64,000 nt of DNA from positions 1,612,001 to 1,676,000 of the forward strand of contig NZ_WOTN01000002.1 in the NCBI RefSeq assembly GCF_010993745.1, written 5' to 3'. The notes below the pieces were generated by a model. The model worked only from the letters and a program-made list of their open reading frames with translations, had not been told where the DNA came from and made no database searches. Within the stretch, counting starts at the first letter, position 1. Each line of letters opens with the position of its first letter. The position numbers were made by a program, and so were the translations under genes. Shown in pieces: positions 12,691 to 21,633 of the stretch. Origin of the DNA: Fodinicola acaciae (lineage in GTDB: Bacteria; Actinomycetota; Actinomycetes; Mycobacteriales; HKI-0501).

Positions 12691-14082
12691 CTACTGCACG
12701 GCGCCGGCCTCGCTGAGCATTGTCTGGTACCAGTCGGCCGACGGTGAGTTGGTCGCCGGATAGTTGGCCAGCGGCTGCGTCGCGAGGTCGGCCGAGTCGA
12801 AGTCCCAGCCGCGTACGAGGTGACCGGAGTTGCGCGCGGCGACGATGAACGACTTGTTCGACGCCGTCGATCCGTAGAACAACGCGTCTTCCTGGAGCTG
12901 CGCGTTGTCGCCGGCCTGGAACTCGTCGAAGGCGGTCTGCTGATAGCGGATACGTCCAGACGCGCGGTCGGTCGTCCAGTGCAGTGTCTGCGCCGGCATA
13001 GGACCATCCGCACTCGTCGATACGGTGACGCGCGCGCTGCCGCGTACGGACGTCGACTTGTCGAAGCGCGGGTCGGAGGTCTTGGCGTTGCCGGTCCAGC
13101 TGACCGTGCCAGCGGCCGTGTTGAGCGTGCCGAGCCACTGCCAGTTTTGGCTGTTCGACTGGCTTTGGTGGATCTCGCGCAGGCCGGAGCCGGTGAACGC
13201 GACGGTCGGCAGCACGCCGTTGTCGTACTGGTGGCTCGGCGACCAGCTGATCTCGCCATCGGCGGCGAGATGGCCGACGTGGTACCAGATCGTGCTGGAC
13301 GACTGCGACTTGTGCACCTCCACCAGCCAGCCGTCGTCGTTGAGCGCGACCGCCGGCGTGACGCCGGAGTCGTACTTTCCGTGCCGCTGCCAGCTGATCG
13401 TGCCGTTGGCCTGGTACGTGCCGGTCCAGTACCAGAGCGCGCCGCCGCCGGAGTCGTGCACCTCCACGACCTGGCCGTGCCCGTTGAGCGCTACAGCGGG
13501 GTTGTAGCCGACATCGCGCCGGTATTCCGTACGCGTCGAGCCGTTGCCGGAGAGCAGAGTCAGCACCTTGCCGCGGAGCGCGTCGACCGACTGGCCCGCG
13601 TAGTCGGCCGGCCGCAGCAGCCGGGTTCCGAAAGCCGCCTCCAGTTCGTGATTGAGCGCGGTGAGGTTGCCGGCCGCGTACGACGGGTTGTCGGTCAGGT
13701 CGTCCTTGAGGTCGAGCATGACGACGATCGGCGCGGCGGCCGGATGTGCGGCCGACCAGGTCGCGACCGTGGCGAGCCAGTCGTGCAGCAGATTGGAGGC
13801 CGGGTTGCCGTTGTGGTCGACCTCGTCGCCAGGTGAGTTGTGGCCGATGCCGTAGTCGTGGTTGGTCGCGTAGTCGTTGTCATGCACATCGAACTCGATG
13901 AACCGTACGCCGTGGTCCAGTTGGCTAGTGATCGATCCGCGCTCGCCGCCCGAGTAACTGTTGTGTGTCGCCGCGAAAACCGCCTGCGTGAAGGGTACGT
14001 CGGCGGCAACCGGCCCGGGGGAGAGTCCGACGGCGCACGCGATGATCGCGACAACAGACGTACGTACCAGCGACCGAGCCAT
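12691..14082 (-). CDS. Secreted PI-PLC-like phosphodiesterase interrupted by a three-repeat module
   Basis: 463 residues with a signal peptide (first ~28). The N-terminal barrel has THNSY (H40), VRFIEFDVHD and GHNSPG (H81); the His spacing matches the two catalytic His of bacterial phosphatidylinositol phospholipases C. LDLKDDLTD follows. From about residue 193 to 332 come three repeats of 46-48 residues with the pattern NPAVALN-G-VVEVH-S ... WYW-G ... G-ISW. The barrel-like C-terminus resumes afterwards (SFIVAARNSGHLVRGWDFD ... LANYPATN). The repeats look like small beta-propeller blades or lectin-like units inserted in the barrel. Substrate unknown; it acts outside the cell. Confidence 0.8.
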   Translation of the reverse strand: MARSLVRTSVVAIIACAVGLSPGPVAADVPFTQAVFAATHNSYSGGERGSITSQLDHGVRFIEFDVHDNDYATNHDYGIGHNSPGDEVDHNGNPASNLLHDWLATVATWSAAHPAAAPIVVMLDLKDDLTDNPSYAAGNLTALNHELEAAFGTRLLRPADYAGQSVDALRGKVLTLLSGNGSTRTEYRRDVGYNPAVALNGHGQVVEVHDSGGGALWYWTGTYQANGTISWQRHGKYDSGVTPAVALNDDGWLVEVHKSQSSSTIWYHVGHLAADGEISWSPSHQYDNGVLPTVAFTGSGLREIHQSQSNSQNWQWLGTLNTAAGTVSWTGNAKTSDPRFDKSTSVRGSARVTVSTSADGPMPAQTLHWTTDRASGRIRYQQTAFDEFQAGDNAQLQEDALFYGSTASNKSFIVAARNSGHLVRGWDFDSADLATQPLANYPATNSPSADWYQTMLSEAGAVQ

Positions 14083-14180
14083 CGGGTCCCCTCACGTCAG
14101 GCCTGCCCGCCGACACCCTCCCACGTACGCGCGACATGTCGGCGGTATTCGCGAAAATTCGGCCGGAAAAGGAAAACCGT

Positions 14181-14576
14181 TCAGCTCGTGGTCGCGTTCC
14201 CGTCGTCGTTCTCGGCGACGTCCTGCCTGCCGGCACGCAGCAGGCGGGCGAGGTCGCCGGGTTGCACGGCCGGCAGCCGGACGACGTTGCCGTCGGTGAG
14301 CTTGGCGGCGACCCGCCGGCCCTCGGCGTCGAAACCGGCGACCTGCGACCACGGCAGCGACCGGTTGGTGACCGCGGACCGTACGCGGATCCAGTCGGGG
14401 GACACGTCGACGCCGGTGCGCAGCGCGTACACGAACAGCGCCAGCGGGATGAGCATCAGCGGCGCGGTCCACCAGGTCTGCCCGGCGACCGCCGCGCTGC
14501 CGACCAGCAGGATGAGGCAGGCGATCGGTACGGCGACCGGCTGGCGAAACTTGACGACATCGGGGTTGCGTGCCAC
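14181..14576 (-). CDS. PH-domain membrane protein (low-molecular-weight antigen 6-like)
   Basis: 131 residues. There are two hydrophobic segments at about 15-50, followed by a short bacterial PH-like domain ([49 protein letters not shown]). That layout is typical of the small actinobacterial PH-domain proteins related to mycobacterial CFP-6. The role is not established. It is divergent from ilvD with a 125-base gap that must hold both promoters. Confidence 0.85.
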   Translation of the reverse strand: MARNPDVVKFRQPVAVPIACLILLVGSAAVAGQTWWTAPLMLIPLALFVYALRTGVDVSPDWIRVRSAVTNRSLPWSQVAGFDAEGRRVAAKLTDGNVVRLPAVQPGDLARLLRAGRQDVAENDDGNATTS

Positions 14577-14701
14577 AACCCAGATGCTCGCAGACCCCGA
14601 CGGCCGCCGTAGTGTGGGTCTACCGCCTTGTCACGTCGATCTCTCGGTGCCGACCCCGGTGCTCCGCGACCGACAACGTACGAACGCTCGAAGGACGAGG
14701 A

Positions 14702-16390
14702 ATGAGCACCGAATCGAAGTACGCTCCGAAACCGCGCAGCGCCGAGGTCACCGACGGTCTCGAGCGGTCGGCCGCTCGCGGCATGCTGCGCGCGGTCGGG
14801 ATGGGGGACGAGGACTTCCAAAAGCCGCAGATCGGCATCGCCAGCAGCTGGAACGAGATCACCCCGTGCAATCTGAGCCTGCAGCGGCTGGCGCAGTCGG
14901 CCAAGGAGGGCGTACACGCCGCCGGCGGCTATCCGCTGGAGTTTGGCACCATCTCGGTCTCCGACGGCATCTCGATGGGCCACGTCGGCATGCACTTCTC
15001 GCTGGTCTCGCGGGAGATCATCGCGGACAGCGTGGAGACCGTCATGCAGGCCGAGCGGCTGGACGGGTCGGTCCTGCTGGCCGGCTGTGACAAGTCGCTG
15101 CCCGGCATGTTGATGGCCGCCGCGCGGCTCGACCTGGCCGCGGTCTTCCTCTACGCCGGCAGCACGCTGCCAGGCCGGGTCGGCGACAAGGACGTGACGA
15201 TCATCGACGCCTTCGAGGCGGTCGGCGCGTGCGCGCGTGGACTGATCACGCGCGAGGAGGTCGACGCGATCGAGCGCGTGATGTGCCCGGTCGAAGGTGC
15301 CTGCGCCGGCATGTACACGGCCAACACGATGGCCAGCGCGGCCGAGGCCCTCGGCATGGCGCTGCCCGGCTCGGCCGCTCCGCCGGCCGTCGACCGGCGC
15401 CGGGACGGGTACGCGCGCGCGTCCGGCGAGGCGGTCGTACAGATGCTGCGCCAGCGGCTGACCGCGCGGCAGATCCTCACAAAGGAGGCCTTCGACAACG
15501 CGATCACCGTGGTGATGGCGCTCGGCGGCTCGACCAACGCGGTGCTGCACCTGCTCGCGATCGCGCGCGAGGCGGGTGTCGACCTGACCATCGACGACTT
15601 CAACCGGATCGGCGACAAGACGCCGCATCTGGCCGACGTGAAGCCATTTGGCCGTTACGTGATGAGCGACGTGGACCGGATCGGCGGCGTTCCGGTCGTC
15701 ATGCGGGCGCTGCTCGACGCGGGGCTGCTGCACGGCGACGCGATGACGGTGACGGGGCGTACGCTCGCGGAGAACCTGGCCGACATCGACCCGCCCGACC
15801 CGGATGGCACGATCATCCGCGCGATGTCCGAGCCGCTGCACCCGACCGGCGGCCTGACGATCCTGCGCGGCTCGCTGGCGCCGGACGGCGCGGTCGTGAA
15901 GAGCGCCGGCTTGCCGTACGACGTCTTCGAAGGCACCGCACGCGTCTTCGAGCGTGAGCAGGGCGCGATGGACGCGGTCACGCAGGGGACGCTCAACAAG
16001 GGTGACGTCATCGTCATCCGCTACGAAGGCCCCAAGGGTGGTCCCGGCATGCGCGAGATGCTGGCGGTGACCGGTGCGATCAAGGGTGCCGGGCTCGGCA
16101 AGGACGTGCTGCTGCTGACCGACGGCCGGTTCTCCGGCGGCACGACCGGTCCGTGCGTCGGCCACGTGGCGCCGGAGGCGACCGTCGGCGGTCCGATCGC
16201 GTTGGTCGAGGAGGGCGACCGGATCCGGCTGGACCTGTCCGCCCGTACGCTCGACCTGCTGGTCGACGACGCCGAGCTGGAGCGCCGGCGTGCGAACTGG
16301 AAGCCGGAGCCGCCGCAGTTCAGCACCGGTGTGCTGGGGAAGTACGCGAAGCTGGTCGGGTCGGCCGCGCAAGGCGCCGTCTGCGAGTAG
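14702..16390 (+). CDS. ilvD: Dihydroxy-acid dehydratase
   Basis: Third common step of valine and isoleucine synthesis, dehydrating 2,3-dihydroxy acids to 2-keto acids with an Fe-S cluster. 562 residues from the ATG at 14702, behind a GGACGAGG site. Cluster and active-site signatures are present: [53 protein letters not shown] and [13 protein letters not shown]. It is monocistronic; ilvBNC and leuB are more than 9 kb away. A weak hairpin follows the stop. Confidence 0.97.
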   Translation: MSTESKYAPKPRSAEVTDGLERSAARGMLRAVGMGDEDFQKPQIGIASSWNEITPCNLSLQRLAQSAKEGVHAAGGYPLEFGTISVSDGISMGHVGMHFSLVSREIIADSVETVMQAERLDGSVLLAGCDKSLPGMLMAAARLDLAAVFLYAGSTLPGRVGDKDVTIIDAFEAVGACARGLITREEVDAIERVMCPVEGACAGMYTANTMASAAEALGMALPGSAAPPAVDRRRDGYARASGEAVVQMLRQRLTARQILTKEAFDNAITVVMALGGSTNAVLHLLAIAREAGVDLTIDDFNRIGDKTPHLADVKPFGRYVMSDVDRIGGVPVVMRALLDAGLLHGDAMTVTGRTLAENLADIDPPDPDGTIIRAMSEPLHPTGGLTILRGSLAPDGAVVKSAGLPYDVFEGTARVFEREQGAMDAVTQGTLNKGDVIVIRYEGPKGGPGMREMLAVTGAIKGAGLGKDVLLLTDGRFSGGTTGPCVGHVAPEATVGGPIALVEEGDRIRLDLSARTLDLLVDDAELERRRANWKPEPPQFSTGVLGKYAKLVGSAAQGAVCE

Positions 16391-16403
16391 GCCATGCGAA
16401 CTT

Positions 16404-16421
16404 TTCGGGACGGGTCCCGAA
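16404..16421 (+). terminator. Possible hairpin after ilvD
   Basis: TTCGGGA (16404-16410), loop CGGG, TCCCGAA (16415-16421), starting 14 bases after the ilvD stop. There is no T tract, and the stem is only 7 bp, so termination is a guess. Confidence 0.35.
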
Positions 16422-16445
16422 GGGGGCTGGGTAGCGTACCCGGCT

Positions 16446-16874
16446 ATGGATGAGGCGCCGAAGTCACTGCGTACTGTCCGGGTGATCCTCTACATCCAGG
16501 GGATCCTCGGCATCATCGGAGCGCTGCTGCTGTTCGCCGTGCTCAGCGCCACGCCGGACGCCCCCGGCTGGGTCGTCGGCGTGATCCTGCTGAGCCTGGT
16601 CGCGGCCGTGCTGCTGGTGGTCGTCGCCGCGACGATCGTCTCGCCGGGCCGCAAGTGGCCGTGGACGCTGGCGGTCGTCGTCGAGGCGTTCGCGGTGCTG
16701 TCCGGCCTGGTCAACGTGTTCACTGGCGCGGTGCAGGCGCTGGTCGGCGTCGGCCTCGGCATCGTCGTGCTGGCGCACCTGTCGCGCGCGGACGTACGTG
16801 AGTACCTCGGCCTGAGCCGGCCCACCATCGACCGCGCCTGGGAATCTGACGACGATCGATTCCCACATGACTGA
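16446..16874 (+). CDS. Four-segment membrane protein, function unknown
   Basis: 142 residues from the ATG at 16446. Four hydrophobic segments cover almost the whole chain (VILYIQGILGIIGALLLFAV, VGVILLSLVAAVLLVVVAA, WPWTLAVVVEAFAVLSGLV, and VQALVGVGLGIVVLAHL). A polar C-terminal tail ends in DDDRFPHD. No catalytic motif is visible. It lies between ilvD and an Lrp-family regulator, on the same strand. Confidence 0.7.
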   Translation: MDEAPKSLRTVRVILYIQGILGIIGALLLFAVLSATPDAPGWVVGVILLSLVAAVLLVVVAATIVSPGRKWPWTLAVVVEAFAVLSGLVNVFTGAVQALVGVGLGIVVLAHLSRADVREYLGLSRPTIDRAWESDDDRFPHD

Positions 16875-16926
16875 GCCATCGATTCCACTCTTTCCGTAGA
16901 ACGAGGCCCGTCGATCGACGGAATCG
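16855..16926. promoter_or_regulatory. Candidate Lrp operator: repeated ATCGATTCC half-sites
   Basis: ATCGATTCC occurs twice in direct orientation (16855-16863 and 16878-16886), and GGAATCG in inverted orientation at 16920-16926. All lie just upstream of an Lrp/AsnC gene whose start is at 16975. Such regulators often bind several spaced half-sites at their own promoter. This is a pattern reading only. Confidence 0.35.
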
Positions 16927-16974
16927 GTGGGTTTGACGTTGACATCCCACCGGTGGTCGACCCAGAATGGCCCC

Positions 16975-17445
16975 ATGCCGGGAACGGGTGGTCGAGAGCC
17001 GTCGCTTGACGAGACGTCACGCGCCATCATCGGTGAGCTGCAGGCCGACGGCCGCAAGTCGTACGCGGCCATCGGCAAGGCCGTCGGCCTGTCCGAGGCG
17101 GCCGTACGCCAGCGCGTGCAGCGGCTGCTGGACGCCGAGGTCATGCAGATCGTGGCGGTGACCGACCCGCTCACGGTCGGCTATCACCGTCAGGCGATGG
17201 TCGGCCTGAAGGTCAGCGGTGACGTGGAGAAGGTGGTCGAGAAGCTCGTCGCCGTCGACGAGATCGACTACGTGGTCGTCACGGCCGGCTCGTTCGATCT
17301 CATCGTCGAGGTCGTGGTGTCCGACGACGAACACCTGCTCCGGCTGCTGAACGAGACCATCCGGGCCATCGACGGAGTGACCTCCACCGAGACCTTCGTC
17401 TATCTCCGGCTCGCCAAGCAGACCTACTCGTGGGGAACCAGATGA
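16975..17445 (+). CDS. Lrp/AsnC family transcriptional regulator
   Basis: 156 residues. An N-terminal helix-turn-helix (LDETSRAIIGELQADGRKSYAAIGKAVGLSEAAVRQRVQRLLDAEVMQIVAVTDP) is followed by a RAM/AsnC ligand-binding domain (VGLKVSGDVEKVVEKLVAVDEIDYVVVTAGSFDLIVEV). The start at 16975 fits the family length; an upstream ATG would add 16 residues. The stop overlaps the ATG of the following aminotransferase gene, so the two are very likely an operon in which the regulator controls the enzyme in response to an amino acid or amine. Confidence 0.93.
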   Translation: MPGTGGREPSLDETSRAIIGELQADGRKSYAAIGKAVGLSEAAVRQRVQRLLDAEVMQIVAVTDPLTVGYHRQAMVGLKVSGDVEKVVEKLVAVDEIDYVVVTAGSFDLIVEVVVSDDEHLLRLLNETIRAIDGVTSTETFVYLRLAKQTYSWGTR

Positions 17446-18821
17446 CCCAACAGATCAGCACCGCGCAGCAGCTGTCCCAGTCCGCACGTGACCACCTCTG
17501 GATGCATTTCACCAGGCTGTCCTCGTACGAGCAGTCGCCGGTGCCGGTGATCGTGAAAGGCGAGGGTCCCTATGTCTGGGACGCCGCCGGAAAGCGTTAC
17601 CTGGACGGGCTTTCCGGTCTTTACGTGGTCAACGCCGGCCACGGCCGCACCGAGATCGCCGACGCCGCCTCGCGGCAGGCCGCCACGCTCGGCTATTTCC
17701 CGGTCTGGTCGTACGCCCATCCGGCCGCGATCGAGCTGGCCGAGCGGCTGTCCACGCTGACGCCGGGCGATCTCAACCGGTTTTTCTTCACCAGCGGCGG
17801 ATCCGAGGCCGTCGAGAGCGCGTGGAAGCTGGCCCGGCAATATCACAAGGCCACCGGCAATCCCAACAAATACAAGATCCTGAGCCGCAACATCGCCTAT
17901 CACGGCACCACCATGGGCGCGCTGTCGATCACCGGAATCCCGGCCATCCGTACGCCTTTCGAGCCGCTGGTGCCTGGCGCGGTGAAGGTGCCGAACACGA
18001 ATTTCTACCGCGCCACCGAGCATGCCGACAATTATGCGGAGTTTGGCCGTTGGGCCGCTGACGCGATCGCGCAGACCATCGAGATCGAGGGTCCGGAGAC
18101 GGTCGCCGCGGTGATTTTGGAGCCAGTGCAGAACTCCGGCGGTTCGTTTCCGCCGCCGCCCGGCTATTTCGAGCGCGTACGCCAGATCTGCGACGAGAAC
18201 AACGTGCTGCTGATCTCCGACGAGGTCATCTGCGCCTTCGGCCGGATCGGTGACTATTTCGCCGCCAACCGCTATGGCTACGTGCCCGACATGATCACCT
18301 GCGCCAAGGGCCTGACCTCCGGCTATGCGCCGCTCGGTGCGCTGATCGCCAGCGACCGGATAGTCGAGCCGTTCCTGTCCGGCAGCAACTCTTTCGCGCA
18401 CGGCATCACTTTCGGCGGTCATCCGGTGTCGTCGGCGGTCGCACTGGCCAACCTGGACTATTTCGAAAAGGAAGACCTCAACGGAAACGTGCGCCGCAAC
18501 GAGGCAGCTTTCCGTGCCACCCTGGAGAAACTGTCCGACCTGCCGATCGTCGGCGACGTACGCGGCGACGGGTATTTCTACGCGATCGAGCTGGTGAAGG
18601 ACAAGGCCAGCAAGGAGACCTTCAACGACGAGGAGGCCGAGCGGCTGCTCCGCGGTTATCTTTCCACCGCGTTGTACGAGCACGGCATCCACTGCCGCGC
18701 CGACGACCGCGGTGACCCGGTCATCCAGCTCGCGCCGCCGCTGGCCTGCGACCAGTCGCACTTCGACGAGATCGAGGCGACGCTGCGCACCGTACTCACC
18801 GAAGCCTGGTCTCGGCTGTAG
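17442..18821 (+). CDS. Class III PLP-dependent aminotransferase (omega-amino acid/diamine type)
   Basis: 459 residues. Class III features are a long N-terminus with MHFTRLSSYEQSPVPVIVKGEGPYVWDAAGKRYLDGLSGLY, the FFTSGGSEAVESAWKLARQYH phosphate-binding loop, ISDEVICAFGRIG with the cofactor Asp, and the Schiff-base Lys in ITCAKGLTSGY. The family transfers the terminal amino group of compounds such as putrescine, beta-alanine or GABA to pyruvate or a keto acid. The exact donor cannot be read. It is translationally coupled to the Lrp regulator (ATGA overlap). A nested hairpin follows. Confidence 0.9.
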   Translation: MTQQISTAQQLSQSARDHLWMHFTRLSSYEQSPVPVIVKGEGPYVWDAAGKRYLDGLSGLYVVNAGHGRTEIADAASRQAATLGYFPVWSYAHPAAIELAERLSTLTPGDLNRFFFTSGGSEAVESAWKLARQYHKATGNPNKYKILSRNIAYHGTTMGALSITGIPAIRTPFEPLVPGAVKVPNTNFYRATEHADNYAEFGRWAADAIAQTIEIEGPETVAAVILEPVQNSGGSFPPPPGYFERVRQICDENNVLLISDEVICAFGRIGDYFAANRYGYVPDMITCAKGLTSGYAPLGALIASDRIVEPFLSGSNSFAHGITFGGHPVSSAVALANLDYFEKEDLNGNVRRNEAAFRATLEKLSDLPIVGDVRGDGYFYAIELVKDKASKETFNDEEAERLLRGYLSTALYEHGIHCRADDRGDPVIQLAPPLACDQSHFDEIEATLRTVLTEAWSRL

Positions 18822-18840
18822 GCGGTGTCGATTTCGGCCG

Positions 18841-18882
18841 CCTCCGTACGTCTTCTCAGCAACCTGAGACAACGTACGGAGG
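18841..18882. terminator. Nested hairpin between converging genes
   Basis: Outer arms CCTCCGTACGT (18841-18851) and ACGTACGGAGG (18872-18882) enclose an inner TCTCAG-CAAC-CTGAGA stem. It lies about 20 bases after the aminotransferase stop and before the end of the opposite-strand deacetylase gene, so it may terminate in both directions. The right arm also supplies a GGAGG six bases before an ATG at 18888. Confidence 0.55.
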
Positions 18883-18887
18883 TTGCC

Positions 18888-19001
18888 ATGAACCTGCTGG
18901 ACATGTTCGAGCGCTGGGGACAGCTGCTGCTTACGCCTGTGCCGACACGTAGTCGACGACCTGCGCGTGCGTCGCGAACCAGACGCCGTCGTGGCCGCTG
19001 A
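18888..19001 (+). CDS. Possible small ORF (37 aa) with strong ribosome-binding site
   Basis: ATG at 18888 is preceded by CGGAGG at an ideal distance and begins MNLLDMFERWGQLLLTP, an amphipathic run. It then turns Arg-rich where it overlaps the antisense deacetylase gene. The GGAGG is part of a hairpin arm. The tail composition suggests shadow coding, so this may be a peptide, a remnant or chance. Confidence 0.2.
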   Translation: MNLLDMFERWGQLLLTPVPTRSRRPARASRTRRRRGR

Positions 19002-19821
19002 TGTGGTCGAGCAGGTCGGCGAGCACCGCGATGCGGGAGCGGTGACCGATGACGTGCGGATGCATGGTGAGCTGGAAGATGCCGCCGTCGGCGTACGCGG
19101 CGTCGAACTCGTCGCGCCAGATGGTCAGTGCGGCGCGGGGCGGTGTGTAGGGCCGTGACGAGCTGAAACGGTCCATCGTGAAGTACGGCGCGTCGTCGCG
19201 TATCCACTCCACCGGCAGCTCCACGACGCCGGTCGGCTCGCCGTTTTCCAGCAGTTCGTAGCAATCGTCGTCGGCCATCAGTGAAGAGTCATATTTCAGG
19301 CCGAGTTGTCGCGTGACCGCGAGCGTTTCGGCGGAAAAGTCCCAAGAAGGCGTACGGATGCCGACGGGCCGTACGCCGGTCAACCGCTCGAGCGTGTCGG
19401 CGGCGCGGAAGGCCAGCTCGCGTTCCTCGGCCGCGGTCAACGCCGTGTTGCGCTCGTGGATCCAGCCGTGCAACGCCACCTCGTGTCCAGCGTCCACATA
19501 GGACTTCGCCTCGCCTTCGTGCAACAGCGCCGAGACCGCCGGCACGAAGAAGGACGCCGGCGCGTCATAACGCTCCAGCAACCGCAGCACCCGCGGCACG
19601 CCGACCCTGGCGCCGTACTCACCCTGCGAGAGTTTTCCGGGCAACACCTGCCCATCGCGCAGCGCGAGCGTCTCGTGATCGGAGTCGAACGACAGCGCCA
19701 CGGCCACTCTCGCGCCACCAGGCCAGACATCCGGCCGCAAAGCCCGGCCGGCGCGTACCTGGCGGACATGTCCACGCCAGGTCGCTTCGTCCCATTTCCA
19801 CGGCTGTTCGTGCGTCGTCAT
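18931..19821 (-). CDS. Polysaccharide deacetylase/PuuE-like family hydrolase
   Basis: 296 residues from the ATG at 19821 (MTTHEQPWKWDEATWRG). The NodB-type fold shows VALSFDSDHET (metal-binding Asp pair), HEVALHGWIHERN (HxxxH-like metal site), and GIRTPSWDFS, with a late FQLTMHPHVIGH. The extended N-terminus without a signal peptide, and a tryptophan-rich first 20 residues, match the cytoplasmic PuuE/allantoinase-like or amide-hydrolase branch more than cell-wall deacetylases. It may act with the neighbouring aminotransferase in nitrogen-compound catabolism, by inference. Confidence 0.85.
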   Translation of the reverse strand: MTTHEQPWKWDEATWRGHVRQVRAGRALRPDVWPGGARVAVALSFDSDHETLALRDGQVLPGKLSQGEYGARVGVPRVLRLLERYDAPASFFVPAVSALLHEGEAKSYVDAGHEVALHGWIHERNTALTAAEERELAFRAADTLERLTGVRPVGIRTPSWDFSAETLAVTRQLGLKYDSSLMADDDCYELLENGEPTGVVELPVEWIRDDAPYFTMDRFSSSRPYTPPRAALTIWRDEFDAAYADGGIFQLTMHPHVIGHRSRIAVLADLLDHISGHDGVWFATHAQVVDYVSAQA

Positions 19822-19916
19822 ACAGAAAATATGACACCGCCGCGGCCGCCACACAGGTCGCTTCCGAGTGGTCTGGATGGCGGGGGATTGTCGGGGGTGG
19901 TGGGCATACTGGCGGC

Positions 19917-20693
19917 ATGACGGAGTTTGTGGAACAGAACTTGGACGGGGCTCGGTTCCGGAATGTCTCGCTGGCCGGTGCGAGGTTTCGCAACGTCAAC
20001 CTCGCCGGTGCGTCGATCCGCGGCGCGTACGCGGTCGACCTGGAGATCGATGGCGACGTGCGCAACCTGACGGTCAACGGCGTCGATGTAGGGCCGCTGG
20101 TGGAGGCCGAGCTCAACCGCCGCGACCCTGACCGCGCACTGGTTTTCGCGCCCGGTGCGGACGGCATGCGGGAGGCATGGGCCATGCTGGAGCGGCGGTG
20201 GCAGCACACCGTCGATCGCGCTCGGAGCCTGCCGGCGGAGCTGCTCGACGAGCGCGTCGACGACGAGTGGTCGTTTGTCGAGACGCTGCGGCATCTGGTT
20301 TTCGCGACGGACGCATGGGTCCTGCGCGCGTACCTCGGTCAGCCGGCGCCGTGGCATCCGCTCGGCCTGTCGCACGAGGAGGCTGACGAGATTCCCAGCA
20401 TGCGGCTCGATCGGCAGGCCAAGCCGTCGTTGGAGGAGGTCTTGGCGCTGCGGGCCGACCGGATGGCGACCGTACGGCAGGTGCTCGCCGATCTCACCGA
20501 CGAGCGGTTGGCGGGCACCACGGAGCCGGTGCTGGAGCCGGGCTATCCGGCGTCGGAGAGCTATCCGGTCGAGCGCTGCCTGCGCTGCATCCTCATCGAG
20601 GAATGGGAACACCGCCGCTTCGCCGAACGCGATCTCGCCATCCTGACGTCGCGGGCGTCTAGCCCTTCCGGCGCCGGCGGATCGCCGTCTTGA
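19917..20693 (+). CDS. Pentapeptide-repeat plus DinB-like domain protein
   Basis: 258 residues. The first 60 contain pentapeptide-like repeats (NLDGARFRNVSLAGARFRNVNLAGASIRGA). The remainder is a four-helix DinB/mycothiol-dependent-enzyme-like domain (AWAMLERRWQHTVDRA ... DDEWSFVETLRHLVFATDAW ... EEWEHRRFAERDLA), with His residues at the family's metal positions. Such proteins are common in actinobacteria and often bind a metal; the reaction here is unknown. The last 35 bases overlap the opposite-strand gene. Confidence 0.85.
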   Translation: MTEFVEQNLDGARFRNVSLAGARFRNVNLAGASIRGAYAVDLEIDGDVRNLTVNGVDVGPLVEAELNRRDPDRALVFAPGADGMREAWAMLERRWQHTVDRARSLPAELLDERVDDEWSFVETLRHLVFATDAWVLRAYLGQPAPWHPLGLSHEEADEIPSMRLDRQAKPSLEEVLALRADRMATVRQVLADLTDERLAGTTEPVLEPGYPASESYPVERCLRCILIEEWEHRRFAERDLAILTSRASSPSGAGGSPS

Positions 20694-21516
20694 CCTCGGC
20701 GATCACCTGCCGTTCGCGGTGGAGCAGGTCGTCAGCTCCGAACCGCAACACGAGCCACCCATGCCGCTCCATCGTCCGTACGCGATCGAGGTCCGCCCGG
20801 GCCTGGTCGCGATCGAGGTGATGACCGCCGTCGTACTCGATGGCGATCTTGTGCTCGACCAGCGCGAGATCGGTACGTGCGATGATCACGTCGAAGTCGT
20901 CGGCGATGCTGACCTGCGGGACGACCATGAGGTCGGCCGCGTGGAGAACCAACCGGGTGCGCGTTTCCCACGGCGATTCAGCGCGTTCGTCAGCGGCCTC
21001 CAGGCTCCGTCGCGCGGCTTTCGCGCCGCGGTGACCGGCACGTATCGCCGCGGTAAGGCGCTCGCGGGTGGACAGTCCGCGATGCAGGATCGCGTCGGTG
21101 ATCGCGACATGATCGTAGAAGTGGCACGTCGCGGCGAGATCGAACCAGGTGCGACCGACCGACGTGACCGGTATGCCGTCGAGTTCGGCTATGTCACAGG
21201 CGGCGAGCAGGTTTTCATGGACGCGTACGCCTTTCCGGTGTCGAGGCCGAGGCGGACGTACGGTGACGTGCACAGGCCGCCGACCATCACAGCCGATCGG
21301 CAGCGGCAGCCGCCAGCGAGCCGCCGCGGAGAAATGGCTGAGTGTCGCGTCATGGCCCGCCGCGGCGAGGGCCGCCTTGTACGGCGTGGCGTCGTCAACG
21401 ATGCCAAATCGGACGTAGACACCGCGATGCTGCCGGGCCCACTGCCGGCCGCGTAGCTTGTTGTCGGTCTCGCCGCGCGCCAATGCGCAAGACCTGGTGA
21501 TGGGATCGAACATCAT
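20659..21516 (-). CDS. AbiEi-like antitoxin fold fused to DUF559 (Vsr-like) nuclease domain
   Basis: 285 residues. The N-terminal 180 look like the AbiEi/type IV antitoxin architecture: short winged-helix start (LRGRQWARQHRGVYVRFGIVDD), then SHFSAAARWRLPLP and VTSVGRTWFDLAATCHFYDHVAITDAILHRG. The C-terminal 90 residues are DUF559, a restriction-endonuclease-like fold (KIAIEYDGGHHLDRDQARADLDRVRTMERHGWLVLRFGADDLL). This two-part arrangement is widespread in actinobacteria. No AbiEii-type toxin lies beside it. Catalytic acid residues (E and D in IEYDG) are present, so nuclease activity is possible. Confidence 0.85.
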   Translation of the reverse strand: MMFDPITRSCALARGETDNKLRGRQWARQHRGVYVRFGIVDDATPYKAALAAAGHDATLSHFSAAARWRLPLPIGCDGRRPVHVTVRPPRPRHRKGVRVHENLLAACDIAELDGIPVTSVGRTWFDLAATCHFYDHVAITDAILHRGLSTRERLTAAIRAGHRGAKAARRSLEAADERAESPWETRTRLVLHAADLMVVPQVSIADDFDVIIARTDLALVEHKIAIEYDGGHHLDRDQARADLDRVRTMERHGWLVLRFGADDLLHRERQVIAEVKTAIRRRRKG

Positions 21517-21569
21517 CCAATTCTTCCGGCGGCGATGCCCCTACCAGGCGTTATCCACAGCCGCACTTT

Positions 21570-21631
21570 CACGAGCTCGACGTTTTCGTGGCACCCATCG
21601 GCGTGTCGACAACGAAAACGTCGAGTTCGTG
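21570..21631. terminator. 20-bp-arm inverted repeat after the coiled-coil gene
   Basis: Arms CACGAGCTCGACGTTTTCGT (21570-21589) and ACGAAAACGTCGAGTTCGTG (21612-21631) differ at one base and enclose 22 bases. It lies 2 bases beyond the stop of the minus-strand coiled-coil gene, so it probably ends that transcript. Confidence 0.55.
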
Positions 21632-21633
21632 AC

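Noticed and set aside
20659-21516. Complete AbiE type IV toxin-antitoxin pair
   Set aside because: Only the AbiEi-like part is present, fused to DUF559; neither neighbour looks like an AbiEii nucleotidyltransferase toxin.
21551-21559. TTATCCACA, a perfect DnaA box
   Set aside because: A single box with no cluster, no AT-rich unwinding region and no dnaA or dnaN nearby; not an origin.
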